DNA of 64,000 nucleotides from Knoellia sp. S7-12. Lineage in GTDB: Bacteria > Actinomycetota > Actinomycetes > Actinomycetales > Dermatophilaceae. Under the pieces are notes generated by a model, which was not told where the DNA came from, ran no database searches, and was given only the letters and a program-made list of their open reading frames with translations. Position 1 is the stretch's first letter. Every line of letters begins with the position of its first letter. The stretch spans positions 1 through 64,000 of the forward strand of contig NZ_CP155449.1 in assembly GCF_040518285.1 (NCBI RefSeq), written 5' to 3'. Positions 9,648 to 18,865 of this stretch are shown here, in pieces. Made by a program: the position numbers and the translations under genes.

Positions 9648-12515
9648 ATGCAGCGGTCCGCCCAGTCACGTGCGCACCGGATGGTCGCGGCCGCCGCTGC
9701 TCTCGCCCTGACCGCGCTCGTCGCTGGTGTGGGCTCGGGTGCACAGGCCCGCGCCACACCGACCACCGTTCCGGGACGTGCGATGACCACGGACCCGGCC
9801 GTGACGACGACCGACCAGTTCGTCGACGTCGGCGCGGAGACCGACGGCACCGCCGTCCGTCTCGACACCCGGCTCTATCTGCCCGGCGGTGACGGCCCTC
9901 ATCCGGCCGTCCTGCTCGCGCACGGCTTCGGCGGCAGCAAGGAGAGTGTTGATCGCGAGGCCAAGCAGTACGCCGCGGACGGTCACGTCGTCCTCACCTT
10001 CACGGCCCGCGGCTTCGGCAGGTCCGGTGGCCGGATCCACCTGAACTCCCCTGACCACGAGATCGCCGATGGCACCGTCCTCCTCGACCTCCTTGCCGGA
10101 CGTCCCGAGGTCAGCAGCGACGGAGCAAAGGACCCCCGAGTTGCCGTCGCCGGCGGGTCGTATGGCGGGGCCTTGGCCCTCATGCTCGCGGCGGCGGATC
10201 AGCGGGTCGACGCCACCGTCGCCGCCATCACGTGGAACGACCTCTCGACGGCACTCTTCCCGCAGGCCGCGTCGGGCAGCACCACGCCCGGCCCCTACAA
10301 GCAGTTGTGGGGCACCCGGTTCTTCACCGCGAGCATCGGCTCCCCCGGGGGCAGTCCTGCCGGGGCGGCACCGGGTCCGTCGGCGACGCTCCCCAGCCCA
10401 TCGACATCCACTGGCCCGGCGAACCCCTCCGCTGTGCTGTGCGGGCGATTCGACCTCGAGCTCTGCGACGCGCTCCAGACAGCAGCCGAGACCGGCCGGC
10501 CGAGCCCCGAGCTGACCGCGATGCTGCGCCGCAACAGCCCGCGCGACACGATCTCTGGGGTCACGGCACCCACCCTGCTCGTCCAGGGTGAGGCGGACAC
10601 CCTCTTCGGACTGGACCAGGCCGACGCGAACGCCGTGGGTCTCGCTCGCGCGGGCACGCGCCACGCGGTGCGCTGGACCGATGGCGGGCACGACGGTGTC
10701 TCATCGAACCCCGGCCTGGACGAGGACGCCGCGCGGACGTGGCTCCGGGCCTACCTCCAGGGCACCCGCACCGATCCTCTCCCGGTCCCGGAATTCACCT
10801 ACTCCCTGCCGGTGACCCGAGGCCGCGACGCCGCGACGGTCGCGACCCTCAACCAGTACCCCGGCCTGCAGGGCAGTCAGCAACAGATCCCGCTGAGCCC
10901 ACCATCCGAACCGGCTGCCGTCCTCACCCCACCGGGTGGCCAGCCGAACTCGATGACCTCCATCCCGGGCCTGGGCTCACTGGAGCTGCCGACCTACCGG
11001 CTCGCCGCCCTCCCGGGCATGTCGGCCGCCTTCGACAGCCGTCCACTGTCGCGTTCGCTGACCGCCGTGGGCACGCCGACGGTCCGGCTCCAGATCACGT
11101 CCACCGGCCCAGAGGCGACGTTGTTTGTCTCGCTCTGGCGGGTGGAGGGTTCCGACGCGGTCCAGCAGCGCGCCCTCACCGCTCCTGTGCGGGTGGCGCT
11201 GACCCCGGGCCAGGCCACGGACGTGACCGTCAACCTCCCACCCTCTGTCTGGTCGATGACCACCGGGAGCCAGTGGCGGGTGCTGGTCACCTCGACGGAC
11301 AGTGCCTTCACGGTTCCCCGCGAGGCACGAGCCGACCGGATCACGCTGGCCACCCCCACCCTCACGGTGCCCACAGCGCAGGGCACGATCCTGCCGGCAA
11401 CAGCGGAACGCGACGCCGAATCGATCGCCCTCGTTGCCGGCATACTCGTCCTTTTGGCCGGAATCGGCGTGTCCGCACTCCTGCGACGCCGCCGCCGTCA
11501 CCGCGAGGTCATCCATGAAGAATTCGCCGACGTCCCTCTCGTCGTCGACCGACTCGTCAAGACCTATGCCGACGGGCACCGCGCCGTCGACGACGTGTCC
11601 TGGCGGGCAGAACGCGGCCAGGTCGTCGGCCTGCTCGGCCCCAACGGGGCCGGCAAGACGACGACGATGCGGATGATGCTCGGCCTCATCACGCCCGACT
11701 CGGGATCGGTCCATGTCCTGGGTCGACCGGTCCACCCCGGCTCGGAGGTGCTCAGCCGGGTCGGGGCACTCGTCGAGGGCCCGGGCTTCCTTCCCCACCT
11801 CACGGGTCGCGAGAACCTCAAGGCCTTCTGGGCCGCGACCGGACGCCCGGCCGATGAGGCCGGGCTGGACGAGGCCCTCTCGGTCGCGGCGCTCGGAGGG
11901 GCGCTCGATCGACCGGTCCGGACCTACAGCCACGGAATGAAGCAGCGACTGGGCATCGCCCAGGCCATGCTCGGCAGGCCGGAAGTGCTGTTCCTCGACG
12001 AGCCGACCAACGGTCTCGACCCGCCCCAGATCGCCGCGATGCGCCCGATCCTGCAGTCGTATGCCGCATCGGGACGCACCGTCGTCGTGTCGAGCCACCT
12101 GCTCGCCGAGGTCGAGCTGACCTGCAGCCACGTGGTGGTCATGCATGCCGGCAAGGTCGTCACCGCCGGGCCGGTCTCCGACCTCCTGTCGAGTGATGAC
12201 ACCACCGTCTTCGAGTTCGCCTCGATCGACGCGCTCGGTCCGGCGCGGACCGCGCTCGAGGACATGAGCGGCATACGCTCCGTCGAGACGATCGACGACC
12301 CGACGAAGCCGACCCTCACCGTCGTCTCTGACCGACCTCGCGAGGAGGTCGTCCGTGACCTCGTCGCGGCCGGAGCCGACGTCGTCGGAGTGGGCAGCCG
12401 ACGTCACCTGGAGGAGGTCTTCCTCGGGGTCATCGCCTCTTCGCAGGCACCGTCGGACCACGAGACCGGGGACGACTCGCTCATCGAGCGGTTGCGACAG
12501 GTGAGGGCACGATGA
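9648..12515 (+). CDS. Fusion of exported S15/CocE-type alpha/beta hydrolase with ABC transporter ATPase
   Basis: This 955-residue protein joins two unrelated modules. Residues 1-35 form a signal sequence. A CocE/X-Pro-dipeptidyl-peptidase-like hydrolase follows, with HGFGGSKE, the nucleophile elbow GGSYGG, an Asp region (QGEADTLFG) and a His region (GGHDG). Next comes a beta-rich C-terminal domain. A transmembrane helix (ESIALVAGILVLLAGIGVSA, about 592-611) then leads to a complete ABC ATPase: Walker A GPNGAGKTT, signature SHGMKQR and Walker B VLFLDEPTNGLD. The topology implies the hydrolase is outside and the ATPase inside. SD-like GGAGAGG precedes the ATG. The permease gene overlaps by 4 bp and should be its membrane partner. 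Substrate unknown. Confidence 0.88.
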   Translation: MQRSAQSRAHRMVAAAAALALTALVAGVGSGAQARATPTTVPGRAMTTDPAVTTTDQFVDVGAETDGTAVRLDTRLYLPGGDGPHPAVLLAHGFGGSKESVDREAKQYAADGHVVLTFTARGFGRSGGRIHLNSPDHEIADGTVLLDLLAGRPEVSSDGAKDPRVAVAGGSYGGALALMLAAADQRVDATVAAITWNDLSTALFPQAASGSTTPGPYKQLWGTRFFTASIGSPGGSPAGAAPGPSATLPSPSTSTGPANPSAVLCGRFDLELCDALQTAAETGRPSPELTAMLRRNSPRDTISGVTAPTLLVQGEADTLFGLDQADANAVGLARAGTRHAVRWTDGGHDGVSSNPGLDEDAARTWLRAYLQGTRTDPLPVPEFTYSLPVTRGRDAATVATLNQYPGLQGSQQQIPLSPPSEPAAVLTPPGGQPNSMTSIPGLGSLELPTYRLAALPGMSAAFDSRPLSRSLTAVGTPTVRLQITSTGPEATLFVSLWRVEGSDAVQQRALTAPVRVALTPGQATDVTVNLPPSVWSMTTGSQWRVLVTSTDSAFTVPREARADRITLATPTLTVPTAQGTILPATAERDAESIALVAGILVLLAGIGVSALLRRRRRHREVIHEEFADVPLVVDRLVKTYADGHRAVDDVSWRAERGQVVGLLGPNGAGKTTTMRMMLGLITPDSGSVHVLGRPVHPGSEVLSRVGALVEGPGFLPHLTGRENLKAFWAATGRPADEAGLDEALSVAALGGALDRPVRTYSHGMKQRLGIAQAMLGRPEVLFLDEPTNGLDPPQIAAMRPILQSYAASGRTVVVSSHLLAEVELTCSHVVVMHAGKVVTAGPVSDLLSSDDTTVFEFASIDALGPARTALEDMSGIRSVETIDDPTKPTLTVVSDRPREEVVRDLVAAGADVVGVGSRRHLEEVFLGVIASSQAPSDHETGDDSLIERLRQVRAR

Positions 12516-13402
12516 GCAAACCCGCGATCAGCAAGCCTTTGAGAAAGCCCACGAGCAAGCCGATGAGCAAGCCCGCAACCAGCAAACCCCTGTCCTGGCG
12601 GGCCGAACTACGGCGCCAGCTCGGGCGACGCCGGACCCTGTGGGTTGCGGGGATCGTCGCCGTCCTGCCCCTCATCCTCGTCGCGGCGTTCTCACTCGAC
12701 GAGGATCCGGGCCGCGAGGGCGACCCCACCGTCCGGCTCGTCGATCTCGCGACCAGCGGCGGCCCGAACTTCACCGTCTTCATGCTCGTCGTGTCGGCCG
12801 AGCTGCTCCTCTTCATCGTCGCCGCGCTCTTCGCCGGCGACCCCGTCCCAGCCGAGGCGTCCTGGGCGTCGTTGCGCTACCTGCTCACCGCGCCGGTCAC
12901 GAGGGCACGCCTGCTCACGAGCAAGCTCGTGGTCGGGTTCCTCTCGACCGCGACCCTCGTCATCGTCCTGCCCGCCTGGGCCCTCCTCGTCGGAACCCTC
13001 GCCTACGGGCCCGAACCGTTCACGATCCTCGGCGGTGGCGAGATGGCGTGGGGCGAGTGGGCCCCGCGCATGGTGATCGCGGTGGGCTACGTCCTCGTGA
13101 CGATCGCACCCGTCGGTGCCTTCTCGTTCTGGGTGGGGGTCCGCAGCCAGACCCCCCTCGCGGCGGTCGGCGGCGCGCTGATCCTCCTCATCGTCTCGGG
13201 CATCCTCGACTCGATCGATGCCCTGGGCGACTGGCGCAAGGCGCTGCCGGCGCACTACTCGCGAGCGTGGCTCGACCTGCTCGTCTCCGGTCCGGTGGAC
13301 TGGGTCGACCTGCGGCACGGGGCCCTGTGGTCGGTGCTCTACACGGTGCTCTTCGTCGCGCTCGGATACCGGCGGTTCCGCCGCCAGGACATCCTCAGCT
13401 GA
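12512..13402 (+). CDS. ABC transporter permease paired with the hydrolase-ATPase fusion
   Basis: This 296-residue membrane protein starts at the ATG of an ATGA overlap with the upstream ATPase. The first 28 residues are an unusual, repeated Ser-Lys-Pro-rich cytoplasmic leader (AISKPLRKPTSKPMSKPATS). About six hydrophobic segments follow, including TLWVAGIVAVLPLILVAAF and LLLFIVAALFAG. The architecture resembles ABC-2 type permeases of the NatB/bacitracin-export class, supporting an export function for the pair. It converges with the ligase gene on the other strand, overlapping it by 8 bp at the 3' ends. Confidence 0.82.
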   Translation: MSKPAISKPLRKPTSKPMSKPATSKPLSWRAELRRQLGRRRTLWVAGIVAVLPLILVAAFSLDEDPGREGDPTVRLVDLATSGGPNFTVFMLVVSAELLLFIVAALFAGDPVPAEASWASLRYLLTAPVTRARLLTSKLVVGFLSTATLVIVLPAWALLVGTLAYGPEPFTILGGGEMAWGEWAPRMVIAVGYVLVTIAPVGAFSFWVGVRSQTPLAAVGGALILLIVSGILDSIDALGDWRKALPAHYSRAWLDLLVSGPVDWVDLRHGALWSVLYTVLFVALGYRRFRRQDILS

Positions 13403-16019
13403 GGACGCGGCCGGACTCGACGGGAGCTGACCTGCTGAGCCGGCTCGACACCCGAGCACCGATCCAGCGGGCGAGGGGCTCAACGATGGGCGACACCCCC
13501 CGCCAGGCGATGTAGCCGGTCACGAGAGCGACCGCGGCGCCGAGCAGTGAGTAGCCGACGCGACCCATGACCTCCCACTGCACGAGATAGATGAACAGCG
13601 ACGCCGACGCGAGCGGGACGAGCACCGGGACGACGAACGCCGGGACCCGGACCGAGCGAACCCACAGCAACGTCAGCAGCCCTGCTGCGACGGTGAGTTC
13701 ACGCATGGGGTCTGAAAAGAAACCGGGAACGACAACCACGGTGTATGCCGTGAGCAACCAGCGCTGCCAGGTCACGTCCGCGCGTGCCATCGCCCACCCG
13801 AGCGCGAAGAGCCACAACACCATGGCGGGGCGACCGTTGACGTGGTGGTCACCCACGTCGATCAGACCGAACCGGAAGACCAGCGCACCCAGCGCCAGGG
13901 CCACGGGGACCGCGAAGGGCCGGGCCCGTTCGAGCCGGTCTATCGCGGGCACGCAGAGCAGCACCGCGAGGGCGGCCAGGAGGTGGACGACTGCCTCGAC
14001 GAACCAGTAGCGCCACTGGGCGTGGACGTTGCCGCCGCCGACCGAGGTCATCAGCGCTGCGTTCCACCACGAGAACCGCTCGTCGATGAGCACGATGACC
14101 GCGATCCACGCCGCACTCGGCAGGGCGATGCGGGTGAGTGACTCGAGGACGTGGGCGACCCGGTCCGATCGTTCGGCACCCGCGAGCTGGAATCGCGCGA
14201 AGGCGTAGCCAGCGACCGCGAGGAGCACGTGGGCCCCACCGCGGACCTCGAGCACCCCAGCGTGGGTGAGCACGATGAGGGCGATCGCGAGAGCACGCAG
14301 GACGACCGAGGTCTCGAGCACCCGCAGGCGCAGCCAGCTCGGACCCCGCCGAGCAACGGCAATGACCTGAGGGTCCGCGCCGTGTGCCGCGGCCAGGTCG
14401 GCGACGGTCCGCACGTGCCAGGACGGGGGCAACGTCCCCAGGAGGGCCTCGAGGCGCACTGACATCTCGACATAGGAGAGCGAGTCGCCCCGAAGACTGA
14501 CGAATGAGTCGTCAGCGGTCGCATCCGGCCGGTCCAGGAGGTCGGCATACAAGCGCCGCAGGTCCTCGACCTCAACCTCAACCCCAACATCCGACTTGTT
14601 GCGCAATCCGTCGTCCCCCGCTGCGCTCCTCCCGACGGATTGCGCAAGAAGTCGGTTTCTGAGGGCGGGGCGGTCGACCTTGCCCGACACGGTGCGAGGG
14701 ATCTCGTCAACGTGGGCGACGACGACGCAGGCGCGCGGCACGGCATACCGGTTGCTCACGTCCTGCCGCACGGTGTCGGCGAGGGAGTCAGTGGACTTCG
14801 TGAGTGCCACGAGCAGACGGTCCCCACCGTCCATGACGTATGCCGTGTGGCCGTCCGCAGCCAGGTCACCTTCGACGCGGTCGAGGTCGATCCGGAGTCC
14901 GCAGACCTTGGCGAATCGGCTGAGGCGACCCACGATCTCGACCAGGCCGTCGGCGTCGACCCGCGCGAGGTCGCCCGTGTGCAGGGAACTGACTTCGGGA
15001 GCACGCGCGAGATCGGCCGGGCTCTGCGCGTAGCCCATCATCACGTTGCCACCCTCATAGACCAGCTCGCCCACACCTGGCGCCGCGCCGTCGACCGGCT
15101 CGATCCGGAAGTGTCCACCACGCACTGCGACACCGATGGACGACGGGTGCGTTCGTGCGAGATGCGTTGGGAGAGTTGCCATTCGGGCAGTGGCCTCGGT
15201 CTGGCCATACATCACCGCAAGCTCAAAATCGCGTTCCTGGCCCAGCTCCGCCCAGCGCCTCACCACCACCGGGTCCATGCGGCCCCCGGCCTGGGTGAGC
15301 AGCCGCAGCCGGGGCAACGACATCGACGCGAAGCCCACGGCCTCGAGCAGGTCGAACGTGTAGGGCACTCCCGCGAGCGTCGTCCCACCTGCTGCACGGA
15401 AGGCGTCCCAGAAGCACGTGTCGACCACGGAGAGGTCGGTGAGCAGCACGCCCGCTCCGACCGACAGGTGACTCAGCAGGACCGAGAGGCCGTAGCAGTA
15501 CTGCAGCGGCAGGGTCGTCGCCGCGACATCGTCGGCGCGCAACCCGAGGGCGTCGGCGATCTGCCCGGCGTTGCAGTCGAGGTTCGACGCGCTGAGCCGG
15601 ACGAGCTTCGGGGACCCTGTGCTGCCGGACGTCGACAGGAGCAGGGCGAGGTCGGGGTGGAGGGCGTGAACGCTCCCCTGGCGCCGGGCCTCGAGAAGTG
15701 GACCGCGCGCGATGACGTCGGGGTCGTAGGCCTCGACGAGTCCGAACTCCCCCGGTGCCGTGACGATCACCGGGTGGCCTCCCGCGAGTCCCGCGAGAAG
15801 GGTCACCACCGACTCGACGTCGTTCGCGGCCTCGAGCAGCACGAGCCGGGGAGCCTCGCCGAGCGCAAGGCGACGTTCGTCGACCCGGTCGGCGAGGGCG
15901 GCATACGCCATGCTGTGTTGCCCGGACGGGCCCGCCCACTGGAGCGCCGTGGCACCGCCGAAGGACCGCAGTCGCCCGACGAGGGCGATCCGGTGCTGGG
16001 GCAGGGCGGGGGCTGTCAC
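13395..16019 (-). CDS. Adenylation - carrier protein - membrane acyltransferase fusion
   Basis: This 874-residue protein starts with GTG at 16019. Residues 1-455 are an AMP-forming adenylation domain: LSTSGSTGSPK, YGQTEATAR, HTGDLARVDADG and SGKVDRPALRNRL with the catalytic-type Lys. A carrier domain follows (about 485-560) with the phosphopantetheine site GDSLSY. The C-terminal 300 residues are a polytopic acyltransferase-3-like domain (ALAIALIVLTHAGVLEVRGG). One chain could therefore activate a carboxylic acid, hold it as a thioester and pass it through the membrane to an envelope acceptor; this is inference, by analogy with the separate DltA/DltC/DltB steps. A 65-bp palindrome is inserted in the adenylation-carrier linker. 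An iron box lies 21 bp upstream of the start. Confidence 0.85.
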   Translation of the reverse strand: MTAPALPQHRIALVGRLRSFGGATALQWAGPSGQHSMAYAALADRVDERRLALGEAPRLVLLEAANDVESVVTLLAGLAGGHPVIVTAPGEFGLVEAYDPDVIARGPLLEARRQGSVHALHPDLALLLSTSGSTGSPKLVRLSASNLDCNAGQIADALGLRADDVAATTLPLQYCYGLSVLLSHLSVGAGVLLTDLSVVDTCFWDAFRAAGGTTLAGVPYTFDLLEAVGFASMSLPRLRLLTQAGGRMDPVVVRRWAELGQERDFELAVMYGQTEATARMATLPTHLARTHPSSIGVAVRGGHFRIEPVDGAAPGVGELVYEGGNVMMGYAQSPADLARAPEVSSLHTGDLARVDADGLVEIVGRLSRFAKVCGLRIDLDRVEGDLAADGHTAYVMDGGDRLLVALTKSTDSLADTVRQDVSNRYAVPRACVVVAHVDEIPRTVSGKVDRPALRNRLLAQSVGRSAAGDDGLRNKSDVGVEVEVEDLRRLYADLLDRPDATADDSFVSLRGDSLSYVEMSVRLEALLGTLPPSWHVRTVADLAAAHGADPQVIAVARRGPSWLRLRVLETSVVLRALAIALIVLTHAGVLEVRGGAHVLLAVAGYAFARFQLAGAERSDRVAHVLESLTRIALPSAAWIAVIVLIDERFSWWNAALMTSVGGGNVHAQWRYWFVEAVVHLLAALAVLLCVPAIDRLERARPFAVPVALALGALVFRFGLIDVGDHHVNGRPAMVLWLFALGWAMARADVTWQRWLLTAYTVVVVPGFFSDPMRELTVAAGLLTLLWVRSVRVPAFVVPVLVPLASASLFIYLVQWEVMGRVGYSLLGAAVALVTGYIAWRGVSPIVEPLARWIGARVSSRLSRSAPVESGRVLS
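14591..14655. repeat. In-frame palindromic element inside the ligase gene
   Basis: The 23-bp arms 14591-14613 and 14633-14655 are inverted complements with one mismatch, around a 19-nt loop. The element encodes roughly residues 455-477 of the ligase fusion (LAQSVGRSAAGDDGLRNKS) in an interdomain linker, without breaking the frame. A terminator is unlikely inside the coding sequence. It resembles Rickettsia palindromic elements in behaviour, not in sequence. Confidence 0.8.
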
Positions 16020-16039
16020 AACCCACGATGATAGGGGGA

Positions 16040-16058
16040 TTTGGTTTGGCTAACCTAA
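16040..16058. promoter_or_regulatory. IdeR/DtxR-type iron box
   Basis: This 19-bp site reads TTTGGTTTGGCTAACCTAA. It matches 17 of 19 positions of the known DtxR/IdeR consensus (TTAGGTTAGSCTAACCTAA). It lies between the divergent ligase-fusion gene (GTG at 16019) and the ferric-iron binding protein gene (GTG at 16105). Repression of one or both genes under iron-replete conditions is the likely role. Confidence 0.85.
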
Positions 16059-16104
16059 CTCCGCAAGAATGGGTCGTCAGCGTCACCGCCCCCAGGAGTC
16101 TTCC

Positions 16105-17145
16105 GTGTCCCGAATCCGCCGCTCGCACCGCTCCGCCCTCGCCGGTCTCGTCGTCACCGCCACGGTCCTGCCGCTCGCCGGGTGCGGTGTGCTGGGCATC
16201 GGGGGCAGCAATGCCGACCTCCAGATCTACTCGGCACGGCACTATGACCTCGAGGGCGCGTTCAAGGACTTCCAGGACGAGACCGGTGTCAGCGTCGAGT
16301 TCATCTCGGGCAACGACGCCGAGCTGCTCCAGCGGATCAAGGCCGAGGGAGCCGATGGCGAGGCCGACGTCTACATGACGGTCGACGCCGGCAACCTCTG
16401 GAACGCCGGTGAGCAGGGCGTCCTCAAGCCGATCACGTCGCCGGCTCTCACCGAGGGGGTCCCGTCCGACCTGCGCGACGGCGGCAACCAGTGGTTCGGC
16501 CTCGCGATGCGCGCCCGCACGACGATGTTCAACCCCGACAAGGTCAAGCCCACCGACTTCGACGCGACCAACACGTATGCCGGTCTGACCGACAGCAAGT
16601 GGAAGGGCCGACTCTGCATGCGCGACTCCACCTCGGCCTACACGCAGAGCCTCGTCGCCAGCCTCATCGACCTCGACGGCCGCGACAAGGCGCTCGCCAC
16701 GGTGAAGGGCTGGGTGGCCAACGGCGTGGACATCAAGTCCAACGACGTCGAGCTGCTCAAGGCGATCGACGCCGGCACGTGCGACGTCGGCATCACGAAC
16801 CACTACTACCTCGCGCGCGAACTCAAGAAGAACGCGAACTTCAAGGTGACGCCGTTCTGGGCCTCGCAGTCCGGCGGCGGCACGCACGTCAACATCTCCG
16901 GTGCCGGCGTCGTCAAGACCTCCGACAACGCCGCCCAGGCGCAGCAGCTCATCGAGTGGCTCGCGACCAAGGGGCAGAGCGCGTTCGTCGACGGCAACCA
17001 CGAGTACCCCGTCAACGAATCCGTGGAGCCCGAGCCGGTCATCGCGATGTTCGGTGAGTTCACGCGCATGCCGCTGTCGGCGGAGGCCTACGGCTCGCAG
17101 AACGCTGACGCGGTCAAGGTCCTGTCCGAGGCTGGCTACAAGTGA
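16105..17145 (+). CDS. Iron(III) ABC transporter substrate-binding lipoprotein
   Basis: This 346-residue protein belongs to the periplasmic-binding family that captures ferric iron (FbpA/FutA-like). GTG 16105 was chosen over ATG 16069 because AGGAG lies about 8 nt upstream of the GTG. A basic N-terminus, hydrophobic run and lipobox LAGC show it is lipid-anchored. The mature part starts with DLQIYSARHYDLEGAFKDFQ, typical of Fe3+-binding proteins, and carries tyrosines such as those in TNHYYLARELKK that could be ligands. It is the first gene of a three-gene transporter operon with an iron box upstream, which supports iron rather than thiamine as the substrate. Confidence 0.92.
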   Translation: MSRIRRSHRSALAGLVVTATVLPLAGCGVLGIGGSNADLQIYSARHYDLEGAFKDFQDETGVSVEFISGNDAELLQRIKAEGADGEADVYMTVDAGNLWNAGEQGVLKPITSPALTEGVPSDLRDGGNQWFGLAMRARTTMFNPDKVKPTDFDATNTYAGLTDSKWKGRLCMRDSTSAYTQSLVASLIDLDGRDKALATVKGWVANGVDIKSNDVELLKAIDAGTCDVGITNHYYLARELKKNANFKVTPFWASQSGGGTHVNISGAGVVKTSDNAAQAQQLIEWLATKGQSAFVDGNHEYPVNESVEPEPVIAMFGEFTRMPLSAEAYGSQNADAVKVLSEAGYK

Positions 17146-17212
17146 CCGGCAGTCTGGTGATCGCCCGCCCATGAATCACCGACCATGATCGACCACTCAT
17201 GATCGTCCGCTC

Positions 17213-18865
17213 GTGAGCACGCGGGCGAGCCGCCTCGTCGGGACCGGTCGTGGACGCTGGTCGGCGCTCGTCGTCGTCATCGCGCTCGTCGTCTCGGTGC
17301 CGGTGGTGTCAGTGCTCGTCGCGGCCGTCGGAGCCGGGCGGCCAGCCCTGCCCGGCGATCTGGGCGAGATGGTTCTGACGACCGTGCTGCTGCTCGCGGG
17401 TGTGGGCCTGGGGTCGGCCGTCCTCGGGGTCGGGCTCGCCTGGCTCGTCACCGCCTATGACTTCCCCGGGCGGCGGCTGTTCTCGTGGATGCTCGTTTTG
17501 CCGTTGGCGATGCCGGCCTACGTGCTGGGCTTCCTCTTCCTGTCCACGTTCGGTCCGGCCGGCGGGCCAGCACGGTTGTCGCGGGCTCTCTTTGGCGACT
17601 CTTGGGTCGTCGAGCTGTTGTCGGGGGCTCTGGGTGCACCGGTCGTCATGACCCTCACGCTCTATCCCTACGTCTATCTGTTGGCGCGGGCCTCGTTCCG
17701 CGGCCAGGGTCAGGCGACCTGGGACGCCGCGCGCATGCTCGGCGCCTCGCCGTGGCGGGCCTTCCGTCAGGTGCTGCTCCCACTGGCCCGTCCTGCCCTT
17801 GCCGGTGGTCTGGCCGTCGTGATGATGGAGACGCTGACCGACTTCGCCACCGTCCAGTACTTCGGCGTCCGCACGGTCTCGGTCGGCGTCTATCTCACCT
17901 GGAAGGGCAGCTTCGACTTCGCGTCGGCCGCCCAGCTCTCCGTCCTCGTCCTCGGCTTTGCCGTCATGGTGCTCACGGTCGAACGGATCCTGCGTGGTGG
18001 GGCGCGCTACGACTCCCGGAGCGGCCATCGCCCTCCGGCGGCACCGCACGTGCTCACTGGTGCCGCTCGATGGTGGGCGTGCGCTGCTGCCGGCAGCGTG
18101 CTCGCGACCGGATTCCTCCTGCCCGTGGTTCAACTCGTGTGGTGGGCGGTGCGCGCGACTCTCGCCGACTCGTCCTCCCTGTCCACGGGCCGCTTCGCCA
18201 CCAACCTCACCAACAGCGCCGTCATGGCCGCGCTCGCTGCCCTCGCGTGCGTCACGCTCGCACTGCTCCTCACCCACGGCGTGCGCATGACTGGCGGTCG
18301 TCTCGCCCGGGGTGCCGCACAACTCACCACCTTCGGGTATGCCGTGCCGGGCGCCGTCATCGGTATCGGCGTCCTCGTCGCCTTCGCGGCTCTCGATCGA
18401 TGGCTCGAGGCTTTGGGGGTGCCGGGCGGGACCGGGCTGGTCGTGACGGGTTCGGTCATCGGCATTTTGGCGAGCTACGTCGTGAGGTTCCTGGCGCCGG
18501 CATACCAGGCAGTCGACGCAAGCTTCACGACGATCTCACCGTCGGTGACGAACTCGGCGTTCTCGCTGGGGGCGTCGCCGATGCGGGTGCTGCGTCGGAT
18601 CCACCTGCCGCTGTCCCGATCCGGCATCGCCGTCGCACTCGTGCTCGTGGCCGTCGACGCCGTGAAAGAGTTGCCCCTCGTGCTGCTCCTTCGCCCCTTC
18701 GGCTTCACCACCGTCTCGGTGTGGGTCTATGAGCTGGCCAACGAGAACTTCTGGGAGCAGGCTGCGCTGCCGGCCCTGCTGATCGTCGCCCTCGCGATCG
18801 TGCCGGTCTGGTTCCTCGTGCGGCAGGTCCGTCTCGCCGAACCCCACCAGCAGGTGACGTCATGA
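17213..18865 (+). CDS. Iron(III) ABC transporter permease (double module)
   Basis: This 550-residue protein has about twelve membrane helices forming two fused permease modules, as in FbpB-type transporters. Each module has an EAA-like coupling loop for the ATPase: DAARMLGASPWRAFRQVLLP in the first half and NSAFSLGASPMRVLRRIHLP in the second. The GTG at 17213 follows the binding-protein stop by 67 bp. Its stop overlaps the ATPase start by 4 bp. Two GTATGCCG octamers encode Tyr-Ala and Ala-Tyr pairs here. Confidence 0.93.
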   Translation: MSTRASRLVGTGRGRWSALVVVIALVVSVPVVSVLVAAVGAGRPALPGDLGEMVLTTVLLLAGVGLGSAVLGVGLAWLVTAYDFPGRRLFSWMLVLPLAMPAYVLGFLFLSTFGPAGGPARLSRALFGDSWVVELLSGALGAPVVMTLTLYPYVYLLARASFRGQGQATWDAARMLGASPWRAFRQVLLPLARPALAGGLAVVMMETLTDFATVQYFGVRTVSVGVYLTWKGSFDFASAAQLSVLVLGFAVMVLTVERILRGGARYDSRSGHRPPAAPHVLTGAARWWACAAAGSVLATGFLLPVVQLVWWAVRATLADSSSLSTGRFATNLTNSAVMAALAALACVTLALLLTHGVRMTGGRLARGAAQLTTFGYAVPGAVIGIGVLVAFAALDRWLEALGVPGGTGLVVTGSVIGILASYVVRFLAPAYQAVDASFTTISPSVTNSAFSLGASPMRVLRRIHLPLSRSGIAVALVLVAVDAVKELPLVLLLRPFGFTTVSVWVYELANENFWEQAALPALLIVALAIVPVWFLVRQVRLAEPHQQVTS

